Positions 46,164-57,763 of a stretch of 64,000 nt of DNA are shown one piece after another; position 1 is the stretch's first letter, and each line of letters opens with the position of its first letter. Below the pieces are notes generated by a model, which searched no databases, was not told the origin of the DNA, and saw only the letters and a program-made list of their open reading frames with translations. This DNA comes from Microbispora oryzae (GTDB lineage: Bacteria; Actinomycetota; Actinomycetes; Streptosporangiales; Streptosporangiaceae), in assembly GCF_017896165.1 (NCBI RefSeq), contig NZ_JAFCNB010000007.1, forward strand, positions 124,001-188,000. The letters are read 5' to 3'. A program made the position numbers and the translations under genes.

Positions 46164-46586
46164 ATGCAGGCCAACGACGTGCGCGTGCTCAAGGGCGCCG
46201 CCGTGCCGACTCTGATCGTCGGTCTGGTCGCCGTGGTCGTCGCGGCGTTCGCGATCGGTGCGAAGGGCGCGCTGGGCGCCGGCATCGGCCTGGTCCTCGT
46301 CGCCGCGTTCTTCACCGTCGGACTGGCGGTGGTCTCCTGGGCGGGCCGTGTGTCCCCGATGGCGATGATGGCGGCCGCCGTGGTCGGTTATGTCGTCAAG
46401 GTGCTGGCGCTCATGCTCCTGATGATCGCCATCGACGGGGTCAGCGCCTTCGACACCAAGTCACTCGCCCTGACGGTCGTCGCCTGCACGCTGGCGTGGA
46501 CCGCGGGTGAGATGCGCGGCTTCATGAAGCTGAAGATGCTGTACGTCGAGCCCGACGTCCAGGTGCCCGGCCGGGGATCGCGGTGA
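46164..46586 (+). CDS. AtpI-like four-helix membrane protein
   Basis: 140 residues with four membrane segments (about 12-33, 36-60, 66-90, 97-115) and a short charged tail. It lies at the head of the atp gene group, where actinomycetes encode a small UncI/AtpI-type protein thought to help assemble the c-ring. CACAGGAG lies before ATG 46164. An upstream stretch (46058-46110) is AT-richer and has TAGCTT, a possible -10. Confidence 0.75.
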   Translation: MQANDVRVLKGAAVPTLIVGLVAVVVAAFAIGAKGALGAGIGLVLVAAFFTVGLAVVSWAGRVSPMAMMAAAVVGYVVKVLALMLLMIAIDGVSAFDTKSLALTVVACTLAWTAGEMRGFMKLKMLYVEPDVQVPGRGSR

Positions 46587-46610
46587 GCCGACGCGTGGGG
46601 CAGCCCGATA

Positions 46611-46639
46611 TGACTAGTCCGCGCCGCTCCTGCTATCGT
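46611..46639 (+). promoter_or_regulatory. atp operon promoter
   Basis: TGACTA (46611-46616), 17-base spacer, TATCGT (46634-46639). The predicted start lies a few bases before ATG 46650, giving an almost leaderless message. Confidence 0.5.
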
Positions 46640-46649
46640 CGTGCCCGCG

Positions 46650-46865
46650 ATGAGCGAACAGAAGCGCACGCCGGAAAACGACGGTCGCGACTTCGCCAAC
46701 GCTGCCTGGTCGGTCCCGAGCTACATTCTCTCCGGGATCCTGGTGTGGGGCGGCGCTGGCTGGTTGCTGAGCCGTTGGACAGGCGTGTACGCGTTCATCC
46801 CTATAGGCGTCATTCTTGGGGTCGGGCTCGCTGTCTACCTCGTCTATGTGAAGTACGGCCGCTGA
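46650..46865 (+). CDS. AtpZ/AtpI family small membrane protein
   Basis: 71 residues: a charged start, then two membrane helices (about 22-42 and 47-65) matching the ATPase_gene1 family (WSVPSYILSGILVWGGAGWLL...FIPIGVILGVGLAVYLVYV). Probably helps ion homeostasis or F0 assembly. I chose ATG 46650; the GTG at 46641 is in frame but too near the predicted transcription start. Confidence 0.8.
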   Translation: MSEQKRTPENDGRDFANAAWSVPSYILSGILVWGGAGWLLSRWTGVYAFIPIGVILGVGLAVYLVYVKYGR

Positions 46866-46922
46866 CAGCCCGGCCGGCTTCCCTCGCTCTTCTGTTGATC
46901 GATCACTCTGAAGGGAACGCCC

Positions 46923-47003
46923 GTGCGCGAGCGTAGCGAACGGACGAACAAGCACATGCTTCGGGCAATCGGCCCCAAGCGGGTAGCCGAGGTGGTCCTG
47001 TGA
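46923..47003 (+). CDS. 26-codon leader ORF coupled to atpB
   Basis: GTG 46923 has AAGGGA 6 bases upstream. The frame codes VRERSERTNKHMLRAIGPKR then VAEVVL and stops at 47001-47003, overlapping the atpB GTG (47000-47002) as GTGA. This arrangement would couple atpB translation to the short ORF. The peptide is basic and matches nothing I know. It may be a regulatory leader or a real small protein. Confidence 0.45.
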   Translation: MRERSERTNKHMLRAIGPKRVAEVVL

Positions 47004-47791
47004 CCCCGCTGGTGCTTGTGGCCGGGGACGAATTCCAGGCTCCCGGGCCGTCGATCTTCAACTTCCCGCCTCTCTACGAGGGCGCCCCGGCCTGGCTGAC
47101 CAAGCCGGTGATCTTCGCGGTCGTGGGCGCGCTGCTGGTGTGCGCCTTCGCGTGGAGCGCGTTCGCGAAGCCGCAGCTCGTGCCGCGGGGCATGCAGAAC
47201 ATCGGCGAGAAGGGTTACGAGTTCGTCCGCGACCAGGTGGCCCGGCCCTTCCTGGGCAAGGACGCCGAGCGGTGGATGCCGCTGCTGATGAGCCTGTTCT
47301 TCCTCATCTTGCTGTGGAACCTCTTCGGCGTGGTGCCGCTGATCCAGATCCCGATCGCGTCGCACATCGCCTTCCCGATCGTCTTCGCGGTAGTGATCTA
47401 CGCACTGCGGATCTACCTGGGCATCAAGCACCAGGGGCCGATCGGCTACTTCAAGAACATGATGTTCCCGCCGGGACTCCCGAAGCCGATCTACCTGCTG
47501 CTGTCCCCGATCGAGTTCCTCTCGAACATGATCATCGCGCCGTTCACGCACGCGGTCCGACTGTTCGCCAACATGTTCGCGGGCCACATGCTGCTCGCCT
47601 TCTTCAGCTCGGTCGGGTTCTGGTTCCTCTTCGAGAGGCTCACCCCGCTGGGATCCGGGCTCGGCGTGCTCGGTGCCGTGATGACCATCGCGATGACCGG
47701 CTTCGAGATGTTCATCGAGTTCCTGCAAGCGTTCCTCTTCACGCTGCTCGCCGCCATGTACATCGGCGGCGCGCTGCACGCAGACCACTGA
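47000..47791 (+). CDS. atpB: ATP synthase subunit a
   Basis: Membrane stator subunit forming the proton half-channels. 263 residues with five to six membrane helices. The essential arginine is in FTHAVRLFANMFAGHML. The start GTG overlaps the stop of a 26-codon ORF; GAGGTGG just upstream serves as ribosome site. First of the eight structural atp genes in standard order. Confidence 0.96.
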   Translation: MTPLVLVAGDEFQAPGPSIFNFPPLYEGAPAWLTKPVIFAVVGALLVCAFAWSAFAKPQLVPRGMQNIGEKGYEFVRDQVARPFLGKDAERWMPLLMSLFFLILLWNLFGVVPLIQIPIASHIAFPIVFAVVIYALRIYLGIKHQGPIGYFKNMMFPPGLPKPIYLLLSPIEFLSNMIIAPFTHAVRLFANMFAGHMLLAFFSSVGFWFLFERLTPLGSGLGVLGAVMTIAMTGFEMFIEFLQAFLFTLLAAMYIGGALHADH

Positions 47792-47827
47792 GTCTCCCCC
47801 TCGAGACGAAGAACACCCACGACGTAG

Positions 47828-48109
<282 letters not shown>

Positions 48110-48139
48110 GACGACCATTCCTAACGGAAGGCTGCACCA

Positions 48140-48688
48140 ATGACTGAAGCAGCTGCGCTCCTGGCCGCGGAGGGAGCGGAGAACCCTCTCTTCCCGCAGG
48201 CCTACGAACTGGTCGTCGGCAGCTTCGCCTTCCTTGTCGTCTTCCTCGTCGTCGGAAAGATCCTCACCCCGCGCATCCAGAAGACGCTGGCCGAGCGGAC
48301 CGAGGCGATCGAGGGCGGCATCAAGAAGGCCGAGGACGCGCAAGCCGAGGCCCAGCGCACTCTCGAGCAGTACCGGGCCCAGCTCGCGGAGGCCCGCCAG
48401 GAGGCGGCCCGGCTCCGCGAGGAGGCCCGCGAGCAGGGCGCCCAGATCAAGGCGGAGCTCCGCGAGGAGGCGCAGGCCGAGGCCCGGCGTCTCGTCGAGG
48501 CGGCACACGCCCAGATCGAGGCCGACCGGCAGCAGGCGTTCGCGCAGCTGCAGGGCGAGATCGGCCGGCTCTCCACCGAGCTCGCCTCCCGCATCGTGGG
48601 CGAGTCGCTTGAGGACGAGGCGCGTCAGCGCCGCATCGTCGACAGGTTCCTCGAGGAGCTCGAGGGCCGGCCGGAGGCGGTCCGCTGA
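48140..48688 (+). CDS. atpF: ATP synthase subunit b
   Basis: 182 residues. One membrane helix at about 27-47, then a long Ala/Glu/Arg-rich dimeric coiled coil that joins F0 to F1 (ARQEAARLREEAREQGAQIK). Stop overlaps the next ATG by one base (TGATG). Confidence 0.95.
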   Translation: MTEAAALLAAEGAENPLFPQAYELVVGSFAFLVVFLVVGKILTPRIQKTLAERTEAIEGGIKKAEDAQAEAQRTLEQYRAQLAEARQEAARLREEAREQGAQIKAELREEAQAEARRLVEAAHAQIEADRQQAFAQLQGEIGRLSTELASRIVGESLEDEARQRRIVDRFLEELEGRPEAVR

Positions 48689-49497
48689 TGCGCGGCCTGA
48701 GCAGAACGGCCCTGGCCGAGGTCGAGCAGCGGTTCAACGCCGTCGCGGCGTCCGCCGACCTCGGCACGCTGGCCGACGAGCTGTTCGCCGTCGCCGATCT
48801 GCTGGACCGGGAACACGGGCTGCGGCGGGGCCTTTCCGACCCCGCCCGCCCGGCGGACCAGAAGGAGCAGGTCGTCCGCGGGCTGCTCGAAGGCAAGATC
48901 TCGGCGACCGCCCTTGAGGTCGCGGTCGCCGCGGTCCGGTCCCGGTGGTCACACGCCGGCGACCTGCCCGACTCGCTGGAGCGCGTCGGCGTCATGGCCG
49001 CCGCGGCCGAGGCCGAGTCGGACGGGCGTCTCGACGACGTCGAGGACGAGCTGTTCCGGTTCGGCCGCATCCTGTCGGCCAATCCCGACCTGCGCCGCGC
49101 GCTGAGCGACCCCGGGGTCCCGGCGGAGCGCAAGCGGGAGCTGCTCGCCGGGCTGCTCGGCGGCAAGGTCGCCCCCTCCACGCTCCGCCTGGTCACCCAG
49201 GTCGTGGTGCATCCGCGAGGACGTAGCCTTGAGACGGCCCTGGACCAGTACGGGTGGATCGTCGCCCGGGCGCGGGAGCGTCTGGTGGGCGTCGTGCGCA
49301 CAGCCGTACCGCTGGGCGAGGAGCAGAAGCAGCGGCTCGCGGCATGGCTGCGGGCCACCTACGGGCGAGACGTCCACCTGAACGTCGAGGTGGATCCGAG
49401 GGTGCTCGGTGGGTTCTCCGTGAAGGTCGGAGACGACTACATCGACACCACGATCGCCGGACGTATCGAAGAAGTCCGCCGCCGGTTGGCCGGCTGA
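48688..49497 (+). CDS. atpH: ATP synthase subunit delta
   Basis: 269 residues, the long form usual in actinobacteria. Two related helical halves (residues 1-110 and 115-180) precede the conserved C-terminal LGEEQKQRLAAWLRATYGRDVHLNVEVDPRVLGGFSVKVGDDYIDTTIAG-type beta end. Links the b stalk to the crown of F1. Confidence 0.94.
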   Translation: MRGLSRTALAEVEQRFNAVAASADLGTLADELFAVADLLDREHGLRRGLSDPARPADQKEQVVRGLLEGKISATALEVAVAAVRSRWSHAGDLPDSLERVGVMAAAAEAESDGRLDDVEDELFRFGRILSANPDLRRALSDPGVPAERKRELLAGLLGGKVAPSTLRLVTQVVVHPRGRSLETALDQYGWIVARARERLVGVVRTAVPLGEEQKQRLAAWLRATYGRDVHLNVEVDPRVLGGFSVKVGDDYIDTTIAGRIEEVRRRLAG

Positions 49498-49522
49498 AGG
49501 CGAATAGGGAGACAGAGTAGAG

Positions 49523-51172
49523 ATGGCGGAGCTTACGATCCGGCCGGACGAGATCCGGGACGCGCTTGAGCGCTTCGTCCAGGCGTACGAGCCGGAAGGC
49601 GCCGCGCGCGAGGAGATCGGGACCGTCGTCGACGCCGGCGACGGCATCGCCCATGTCTCCGGGCTGCCCTCGGCGATGGCGAACGAGCTGATCGAGTTCG
49701 AGAACGGCACGCGCGGCCTGGCGCTCAACCTCGACGTGCGCGAGATCGGCGCGGTCGTCCTGGGCGACTTCAGCGGCATCGAGGAGGGACAGCAGGTCCG
49801 CCGTACCGGCGAGGTCCTGTCCGTCCCGGTCGGTGACGCGTTCCTCGGCCGCGTGGTCGACCCCCTCGGCAACCCGCTGGACGGCAAGGGCTCCATCGAG
49901 GCGGAGGGCCGCCGCGCCCTCGAGCTTCAGGCCCCCTCCGTGGTCCAGCGCCAGCCGGTGAAGGAGCCGCTGCAGACGGGCCTCAAGGCGATCGACGCCA
50001 TGACCCCGATCGGCCGCGGCCAGCGCCAGCTGATCATCGGTGACCGTGGCACCGGCAAGACCGCGATCGCGGTGGACACGATCCTCAACCAGAAGGAGAA
50101 CTGGCTGTCCGGTGACCCGGCCCGCCAGGTCCGCTGCATCTACGTCGCCGTCGGCCAGAAGGGCTCCACGATCGCGCAGGTGCGCGGCCGTCTGGAGGAG
50201 GCCGGCGCGATGGAGTACACCACCATCGTGGCCGCCCCGGCGTCCGACCCCGCGGGCTTCAAGTACATCGCGCCGTACACCGGTTCGGCCCTCGGGCAGC
50301 ACTGGATGTACCAGGGCAAGCACGTCCTGATCGTCTTCGACGACCTGACCAAGCAGGCCGACGCGTACCGCGCGGTGTCGCTGCTGCTGCGCCGCCCGCC
50401 GGGCCGTGAGGCGTTCCCCGGCGACGTCTTCTACTTGCACTCCCGGCTCCTGGAGCGCTGCGCCAAGCTGTCCAGCGAGATGGGCGGCGGCTCGATGACC
50501 GGTCTGCCGATCATCGAGACGAAGGGCAACGACGTCTCGGCGTTCATCCCGACCAACGTCATCTCGATCACCGACGGCCAGTGCTTCCTGGAGACCGACC
50601 TGTTCAACGCCGGCGTCCGCCCGGCGATCAACGTCGGTGTCTCGGTCTCCCGAGTCGGCGGATCCGCCCAGGTCAAGGCCATGCGCAAGGTGGCCGGTAC
50701 GCTGCGGCTCTCGCTGTCGCAGTACCGCGACCTGGAGGCGTTCGCGGCCTTCGCGTCCGACCTGGACGCGGCCTCCCGCGCCCAGCTGGAGCGGGGCGCC
50801 CGCCTGGTCGAGCTGCTCAAGCAGCCGCAGTACAGCCCGTTCCCGGTCGAGAAGCAGGTCGTGTCGGTCTGGGCCGGCACCACCGGCGAGCTCGACGACG
50901 TGCCGATCGAGGACGTCCGGCGGTTCGAGAGCGAGTTCCTCGACCACCTGCAGACCACCCAGAAGGGTGTCTTCGACAGCATCCGGGAGACCAAGGAGCT
51001 GTCGGACGACACGGTGACCGCCCTCAAGGACGCCATCACGGAGTTCAAGAAGGGCTTCACCACCTCCAGCGGCGAGCTGCTCGTCAAGGACGAGCCGGTC
51101 GAGGCCCTGGACGCCTCCGAGGTCGGCCAGGAGAAGGTCGTCCGGCACGTGCGCAAGCCCGAGGCGAAGTAA
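49523..51172 (+). CDS. atpA: ATP synthase subunit alpha
   Basis: 549 residues. Regulatory nucleotide site with P-loop GDRGTGKT (173-180), conserved arginine finger region [15 protein letters not shown], and the C-terminal helical domain with a charged tail. GGAGACAGAGTAGAG precedes ATG 49523. Confidence 0.98.
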   Translation: MAELTIRPDEIRDALERFVQAYEPEGAAREEIGTVVDAGDGIAHVSGLPSAMANELIEFENGTRGLALNLDVREIGAVVLGDFSGIEEGQQVRRTGEVLSVPVGDAFLGRVVDPLGNPLDGKGSIEAEGRRALELQAPSVVQRQPVKEPLQTGLKAIDAMTPIGRGQRQLIIGDRGTGKTAIAVDTILNQKENWLSGDPARQVRCIYVAVGQKGSTIAQVRGRLEEAGAMEYTTIVAAPASDPAGFKYIAPYTGSALGQHWMYQGKHVLIVFDDLTKQADAYRAVSLLLRRPPGREAFPGDVFYLHSRLLERCAKLSSEMGGGSMTGLPIIETKGNDVSAFIPTNVISITDGQCFLETDLFNAGVRPAINVGVSVSRVGGSAQVKAMRKVAGTLRLSLSQYRDLEAFAAFASDLDAASRAQLERGARLVELLKQPQYSPFPVEKQVVSVWAGTTGELDDVPIEDVRRFESEFLDHLQTTQKGVFDSIRETKELSDDTVTALKDAITEFKKGFTTSSGELLVKDEPVEALDASEVGQEKVVRHVRKPEAK

Positions 51173-51175
51173 CCG

Positions 51176-53507
<2,332 letters not shown>

Positions 53508-53516
53508 TCGCCCCAC

Positions 53517-53552
53517 GCGCCCGTACGGCCCGGCTGCGGACCGTACGGGCGC
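53517..53552 (+). other. hairpin between atpD and atpC
   Basis: A 12-bp perfect stem (GCGCCCGTACGG at 53517-53528 with its complement at 53541-53552) and a 12-base loop lie in the gap before atpC. Without a T-run it is more likely a processing or attenuation structure than a full terminator, and could lower atpC expression. Confidence 0.5.
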
Positions 53553-53586
53553 CTGTGGCGGCTCCTTGAAGGGGGAGCTGAGAAAA

Positions 53587-53988
53587 GTGGCAACGCTTCG
53601 CGTTGGCGTGGTTTCGCCGGAACGCGAGATCTGGTCCGGCGACGCCGACATGGTCATAGCCAAGACCGTGGACGGCGAGATCGGTATTATGCCGGGACAC
53701 GCTCCTGTTCTCGGTGTGCTCGTCGAGGGCGGCGTGCTGCGGGTCAAGCGTGGTGACGGGGGAGACCTCGTGGCCGCGGTGCACGGCGGGTTCATCTCCG
53801 TCGCCGACAACGACGTGTCCGTCCTGGCGGAGACGGCGGAGCTCGGCTCCGAGGTGGACGTGGCCCGGGCGAAGGACGCGCTGCAGCGCGCCCAGGCCTC
53901 GATCGAGGCCGACCAGGAGGACGCCGACGCGCGGCTCGACGCCAAGCGTGCGGCGGCCCGGCTGCGTGCGGCCGGCGAAGAGCTCTGA
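53587..53988 (+). CDS. atpC: ATP synthase subunit epsilon
   Basis: 133 residues. N-terminal beta sandwich (VGVVSPEREIWSGDADMVIA, GEIGIMPGHAPVLG, VHGGFISVADNDVSVLAE) and two C-terminal helices. GTG 53587 has GGGGGAG about 10 bases upstream. Confidence 0.96.
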   Translation: MATLRVGVVSPEREIWSGDADMVIAKTVDGEIGIMPGHAPVLGVLVEGGVLRVKRGDGGDLVAAVHGGFISVADNDVSVLAETAELGSEVDVARAKDALQRAQASIEADQEDADARLDAKRAAARLRAAGEEL

Positions 53989-54022
53989 GTCTGAGGTCTG
54001 ACTCTGTAGAAGGAGGGCGGCG

Positions 54023-54421
54023 GTGGTGGCGCTTGACATATTCACGGGCGTCGTCGCCGTGGCCGTCTTTCTCTGTATCCGCGGGTTCGCCCTGGCCCGC
54101 AGGCGCGGCACGGTCATGTGCCGGGTACGCCACGGCCAGGGGGGCTGGCGCAGCGGGGTGGCCCGCTACACCGGGGGAGAGCTCCACTGGATCCCCTTCC
54201 TGGGACTGCGACTGAGGCCGCGCCACGCGATCGCGAGGCGCGGCCTCACCGTTTCCAGCCGCAGGCGGCTGACCACCGGAGAGGGCCCGGCCGGCTACTG
54301 GACCGTCGTCTGCTCCGCGGAGCGCGGGCCCCTGGTCCTGGCCATGAGCGAGGACGCGCTGACCGGCTTTCTCGCCTGGCTGGAGTCGGCCCCGCCCAGC
54401 GCCCACCTCGACGCGGCCTGA
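54023..54421 (+). CDS. DUF2550 membrane protein
   Basis: 132 residues with one N-terminal membrane helix and a basic cytoplasmic domain (FLGLRLRPRHAIARRGLTV). It matches the DUF2550 family that follows atpC in actinobacteria, including mycobacteria. GGAGGG lies 6 bases before GTG 54023. Role unknown; proximity to atpC suggests co-transcription. Confidence 0.85.
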   Translation: MVALDIFTGVVAVAVFLCIRGFALARRRGTVMCRVRHGQGGWRSGVARYTGGELHWIPFLGLRLRPRHAIARRGLTVSSRRRLTTGEGPAGYWTVVCSAERGPLVLAMSEDALTGFLAWLESAPPSAHLDAA

Positions 54422-54436
54422 CGACCGCGGGGCGCC

Positions 54437-55027
54437 TCAGCGGGTGGCGCCGGGCTTCCAGAGGATCTCCTGGCCGTCGGACGCGACCCGGCACAGGATG
54501 AACATCAGGTCGGACAGCCGGTTCAGGTAGGTGGCCGTCAGCCGGTTCACGTCGTCGTGCGCCTCCAGGGCGGCCCAGACCGTCCGCTCGGCCCGCCGCA
54601 CGATCGTCCGGGCGAGATGCAGCGACGCGACCGCCGGGGCGCCGCCGGGCAGGATGAAGCTGCGCAGCGGCTTCAGCCCGGCGTTGAAGGCGTCGCACCG
54701 CTCCTCCAGCCAGGTGACGTACGACTCCTCCACCCGCAGCGGGGGGAACTCCGCATCATCCGTGACCGGGGCGCACAGGTCGGCCCCGACGTCGAACAGC
54801 TCGTTCTGCACCCGTCCGAGCACCGCCACGACGTCCGCCGGAAGCCCGCCCGTGGCGAGAGCGACCCCGATGGCGGCGTTGGCCTCCTCGACGTCGGCGT
54901 ACGCCGCCAGGCGGGGATCGGTCTTGCGGGTGCGGCTCATGTCGCCGAGAGCGGTCGTGCCGTCGTCACCGGTCCTGGTGTAGATCTTGGACAGGACGAC
55001 CGGCTTGTCGTTGTCAGCTCGGGTCAT
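54437..55027 (-). CDS. cob(I)alamin adenosyltransferase, PduO type
   Basis: Makes adenosylcobalamin from cob(I)alamin and ATP. 196 residues. ATP-binding IYTRTGDDGTTALGD at the N-terminus, ADVEEANAAIG, ARTIVRRAERTVW, and YLNRLSDLMFILCRV, all typical of PduO/MMAB. ATG 55027 lies inside the end of the TetR gene (14-base overlap), so the two are translationally linked. Confidence 0.94.
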   Translation of the reverse strand: MTRADNDKPVVLSKIYTRTGDDGTTALGDMSRTRKTDPRLAAYADVEEANAAIGVALATGGLPADVVAVLGRVQNELFDVGADLCAPVTDDAEFPPLRVEESYVTWLEERCDAFNAGLKPLRSFILPGGAPAVASLHLARTIVRRAERTVWAALEAHDDVNRLTATYLNRLSDLMFILCRVASDGQEILWKPGATR

Positions 55028-55667
55028 GACGCCCAGCGTAGTGGCCGGAACCGGAGAGCTCAGGGGTGGTGAACGTCCGGCGGAAGATGTGCACCGACGC
55101 CTCGACCAGCTTCTCCGTGGGCGGGGGAGGGCTGGCCAGCACCCACTCGATGAGCAGCTCCGTCATGGCTCCGATGAGGCCGAGCGCCAGCAGGTGGAGC
55201 TCCGGCGCCGACGGGTCGGACCCGTCCCCGACCGAGCTCTCTATGATCTTGGTGAAGGCTCCGACGGTGTGCTGCCGGGCGCCGCTGAGCACGTCGCCCG
55301 CCCTGCGCACCTCTAAGTGCATCACCCGTGCCCGGCGGACATCCTTCGTGACGAAGCGGATGTACTCCGCAATGCCGGCCACGATGCGGTCGTCCAGGGT
55401 CGACGGGGCCTTGTCGATGGCCTGGGTGACCGACGCCAGCGTCTCTTCCACGCACCGCTCGTATACGGCGCGCATGAGATCCTCCCGGCTGGAGAAGCAC
55501 TCGTAGAAGGCCCGGTTGGAGATGCGGGCCGTCGCGCAGAGCCGCTCGATCGTGGTGGCGTGGAAGCCGGGATGGGCGAAAAGGGAGTAAGCGGCGTTCA
55601 GTAGCCGCTCGCGTCGGTCGGCCAGCCTCTCAGCGGCCGACATCCCCCTGTAGTCCCGTCCTGCCAC
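55014..55667 (-). CDS. TetR family transcriptional regulator
   Basis: 217 residues. N-terminal helix-turn-helix RLLNAAYSLFAHPGFHATTIERLCATARISNRAFYECFSSREDL; helical ligand domain after it. GTG 55667 has GCGAGGTG upstream; a second in-frame ATG lies 8 codons later. Overlap with the adenosyltransferase gene suggests a common message, but the target could be elsewhere. Confidence 0.92.
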   Translation of the reverse strand: MAGRDYRGMSAAERLADRRERLLNAAYSLFAHPGFHATTIERLCATARISNRAFYECFSSREDLMRAVYERCVEETLASVTQAIDKAPSTLDDRIVAGIAEYIRFVTKDVRRARVMHLEVRRAGDVLSGARQHTVGAFTKIIESSVGDGSDPSAPELHLLALGLIGAMTELLIEWVLASPPPPTEKLVEASVHIFRRTFTTPELSGSGHYAGRHDPS

Positions 55668-55880
55668 TATGCACCTCGCGTTGTCATGGCCCCCCAGAAC
55701 TACTCATTATGAACCCAAGATCCTTTGACTGGAAGTGTCGTGAAAATCGCACTTCGCAGCTATGCCGAAGCCGGATGACAGCTTGACAAGGCGGTCAAAT
55801 CGCCATCAAAGTGATGAGAGGACATTCGGTTTTCCGGATGCAATTGCATTTGCACGTACCCAGCCAAATCGGACTTTTTA
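55668..55880 (-). promoter_or_regulatory. AT-rich control region upstream of the TetR gene
   Basis: This 213-base gap is clearly lower in GC than its surroundings. On the minus strand TTCCAG (55734-55729), 17 bases, CATAAT (55711-55706) is a likely promoter of the tetR gene. ATGCAATTGCAT (55838-55849) is a perfect 12-bp palindrome and TTGAC-N6-GTCAA lies at 55783-55798; either may be a TetR operator. Confidence 0.45.
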
Positions 55881-56498
55881 TCACAAAAGTCCGCGCTCCA
55901 GGGCTGTGGTGACGGCGGCCGTACGGTCGGAGACCCCCAGCTTGCCGAAGATCCGCAGCAGGTGGGTCTTGACCGTGGTCTCGCTGATGAACAGCGCCTT
56001 GCCGACCTCGGCGTTCGTCAGCCCCCGCGCCACCAGCGACAGCACCTCGGTCTCCCGCTTGGAGAGGGACGCCGGTGCGGGGGAGCGCAGGTGGCTGACG
56101 AGCCGGGTGGCCACGGACGGGGACAGGACGGTCTCGCCGCGCGCGGCGGCGGCGATGGCCCCGAGAAGATCGGCGCGCGAGGTGTCCTTCAGCAGGTAGC
56201 CGGCGGCTCCCGCCTCCACCGCCCGGATGATGTCCTGGTCGGTCTCGTAGGTCGTGAGCACGATGACCCGGCACTCGGGGCGGCCGGACAGGATCCGGGT
56301 CGTGGCGCTCACTCCGTCGCCGGCGGGCATCCGCAGGTCCATCAGCACGACGTCGGGCCGCAGCTCGGCCGCCCGCACCACCGCCTCGTCGCCCGAGCCG
56401 GCCTCCCCGGCCACCGACACCTCGGGCGCGGAGTCCAGCATCCCGCGCAGCCCCTCCCGTACGACGGGGTGGTCATCGACGATCAGTACGCGGATCAC
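55881..56498 (-). CDS. NarL/LuxR-type response regulator
   Basis: 205 residues. Receiver domain with acidic pocket (IVDDH), phospho-acceptor Asp-54 in VVLMDLRMPAGDG, Thr in VLTTYET and Lys in YLLKDTS; LuxR helix-turn-helix at about 140-200 (LSKRETEVLSLVARGLTNAEVG). GTG 56498 overlaps the kinase stop. Probably regulates the ABC exporter of the same operon. Confidence 0.95.
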   Translation of the reverse strand: MIRVLIVDDHPVVREGLRGMLDSAPEVSVAGEAGSGDEAVVRAAELRPDVVLMDLRMPAGDGVSATTRILSGRPECRVIVLTTYETDQDIIRAVEAGAAGYLLKDTSRADLLGAIAAAARGETVLSPSVATRLVSHLRSPAPASLSKRETEVLSLVARGLTNAEVGKALFISETTVKTHLLRIFGKLGVSDRTAAVTTALERGLL

Positions 56499-57763
56499 GG
56501 CTCACGCTCCTGTCCGGTTGGCTCGATGTCGCGGCCGGCCCCCGGGCTCGTGGGCAGCGCCACCCGCAGCGTCGTCCCGTGCCCGGGAGAACTCTCCACC
56601 GCGAACGTGCCGCCCTCCTGCTCGACTCTTCCGCGCATCGCGCGCAGGCCGTACCCCTGGGCGGAGCCGGCCCGGAACCCGGCGCCGTCGTCGCGCACCC
56701 GCAGCGACACCCGGTCGCCGCCGTATTCGAGAGTGACGGCGACCGAGTCGGCCGTCGCGTGCTTGCGGACGTTGGCCAGGCCCTCCTGCGCGGCCCTGAG
56801 GAGCACCACCTCGACGTTGGGCGGGAGCGGGCGCGACGCGCCCTCGGCGGCGAAGCTCGCCGTCGCACCGGTCTCCTCGCCGAGCCTCGCGGTGACCCGG
56901 CGCAGCGCCTCCTCCAGCGTCGACCCGTCCAGCGGGGGCGGGCTGAGCGCCGCGATGAGCGCCCGCGCCTCGGCCAGGTTCTCCCGTGCGGTCCGTACGG
57001 CGAGGTCGAGGTGGGTGGCGGGGTCGGCCCGCGCCTCCGCGGCCTGGAGGAGCATGATGATGCTGCTCAGCCCCTGGGCCAGCGTGTCGTGGATCTCACC
57101 GGCGAGCCGTTCCCGCTCGGCCAGCGCGCCGCGTTCCGCCGACAGCCGTGCGACCTCGCCGCGGCTCTCCTCCAGGTCCCTGATCAGCTTGGCCCGCTCG
57201 GCGCTCTGGTCGATGATCCGGGAGATCCACGGGCCGAAGACGAGCGTGAACGTCAAGATGATCGCCGTCGACCCGGCGAAGGACAGGAGGTCCCCGGTGT
57301 CGTCAGGCGGCCGGAACAGGAACCGCGCGGCGGGCAGGAGGTTGAAGATTAGGACGACGACGACCGCCGTGCGCAGGCGCAGCATCATGAACGCCTGAGA
57401 ACACAGCGCGAACAGCACGAACGCGGACGTCCGGACCAGGATGACGGCCGGGATGAAGGCGACCGCGATCAACGCCCAGTAGAGCAGCGCGCGCGGGCTG
57501 TCGTGTTCGTCCTGCGTGAGGGCCCGGCGGCCCAGCAGCACGTAGCCGGCAGCGCCGACGGCGAGCAGTGCGAGAGTCGCCGCCTTCGCGGCCGGGGTGG
57601 CCTTCCCGTCCCCGGCGACGAACAGCACCGCCACCGCGAGCGTCAGGCCGAACAGCGTCTCCCAGCCCCGCAGGGCCTCCCAGGCGTGCGCGGGCCGGGG
57701 CCGGTCGCACGTGGCGTCCGGCCCCCCGCCGGGGGCCTTCCCGGCCCCGCGACGTCTCGTCAT
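56495..57763 (-). CDS. sensor histidine kinase (HisKA_3 type)
   Basis: 422 residues. Five to six membrane helices (about 35-165) with almost no outer loops, like intramembrane-sensing or exporter-linked kinases, then a coiled coil, the H-box AERERLAGEIHDTLAQGLSSI and an HATPase domain (GLANVRKHA, DDGAGF, YGLRAMRGRVEQEGG). ATG 57763 overlaps the permease stop by four bases. Confidence 0.93.
   Translation of the reverse strand: MTRRRGAGKAPGGGPDATCDRPRPAHAWEALRGWETLFGLTLAVAVLFVAGDGKATPAAKAATLALLAVGAAGYVLLGRRALTQDEHDSPRALLYWALIAVAFIPAVILVRTSAFVLFALCSQAFMMLRLRTAVVVVLIFNLLPAARFLFRPPDDTGDLLSFAGSTAIILTFTLVFGPWISRIIDQSAERAKLIRDLEESRGEVARLSAERGALAERERLAGEIHDTLAQGLSSIIMLLQAAEARADPATHLDLAVRTARENLAEARALIAALSPPPLDGSTLEEALRRVTARLGEETGATASFAAEGASRPLPPNVEVVLLRAAQEGLANVRKHATADSVAVTLEYGGDRVSLRVRDDGAGFRAGSAQGYGLRAMRGRVEQEGGTFAVESSPGHGTTLRVALPTSPGAGRDIEPTGQEREP

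Noticed and set aside
55783-55788. Plus-strand TTGACA as a promoter
   Set aside because: No -10 box at proper distance and no plus-strand gene follows.
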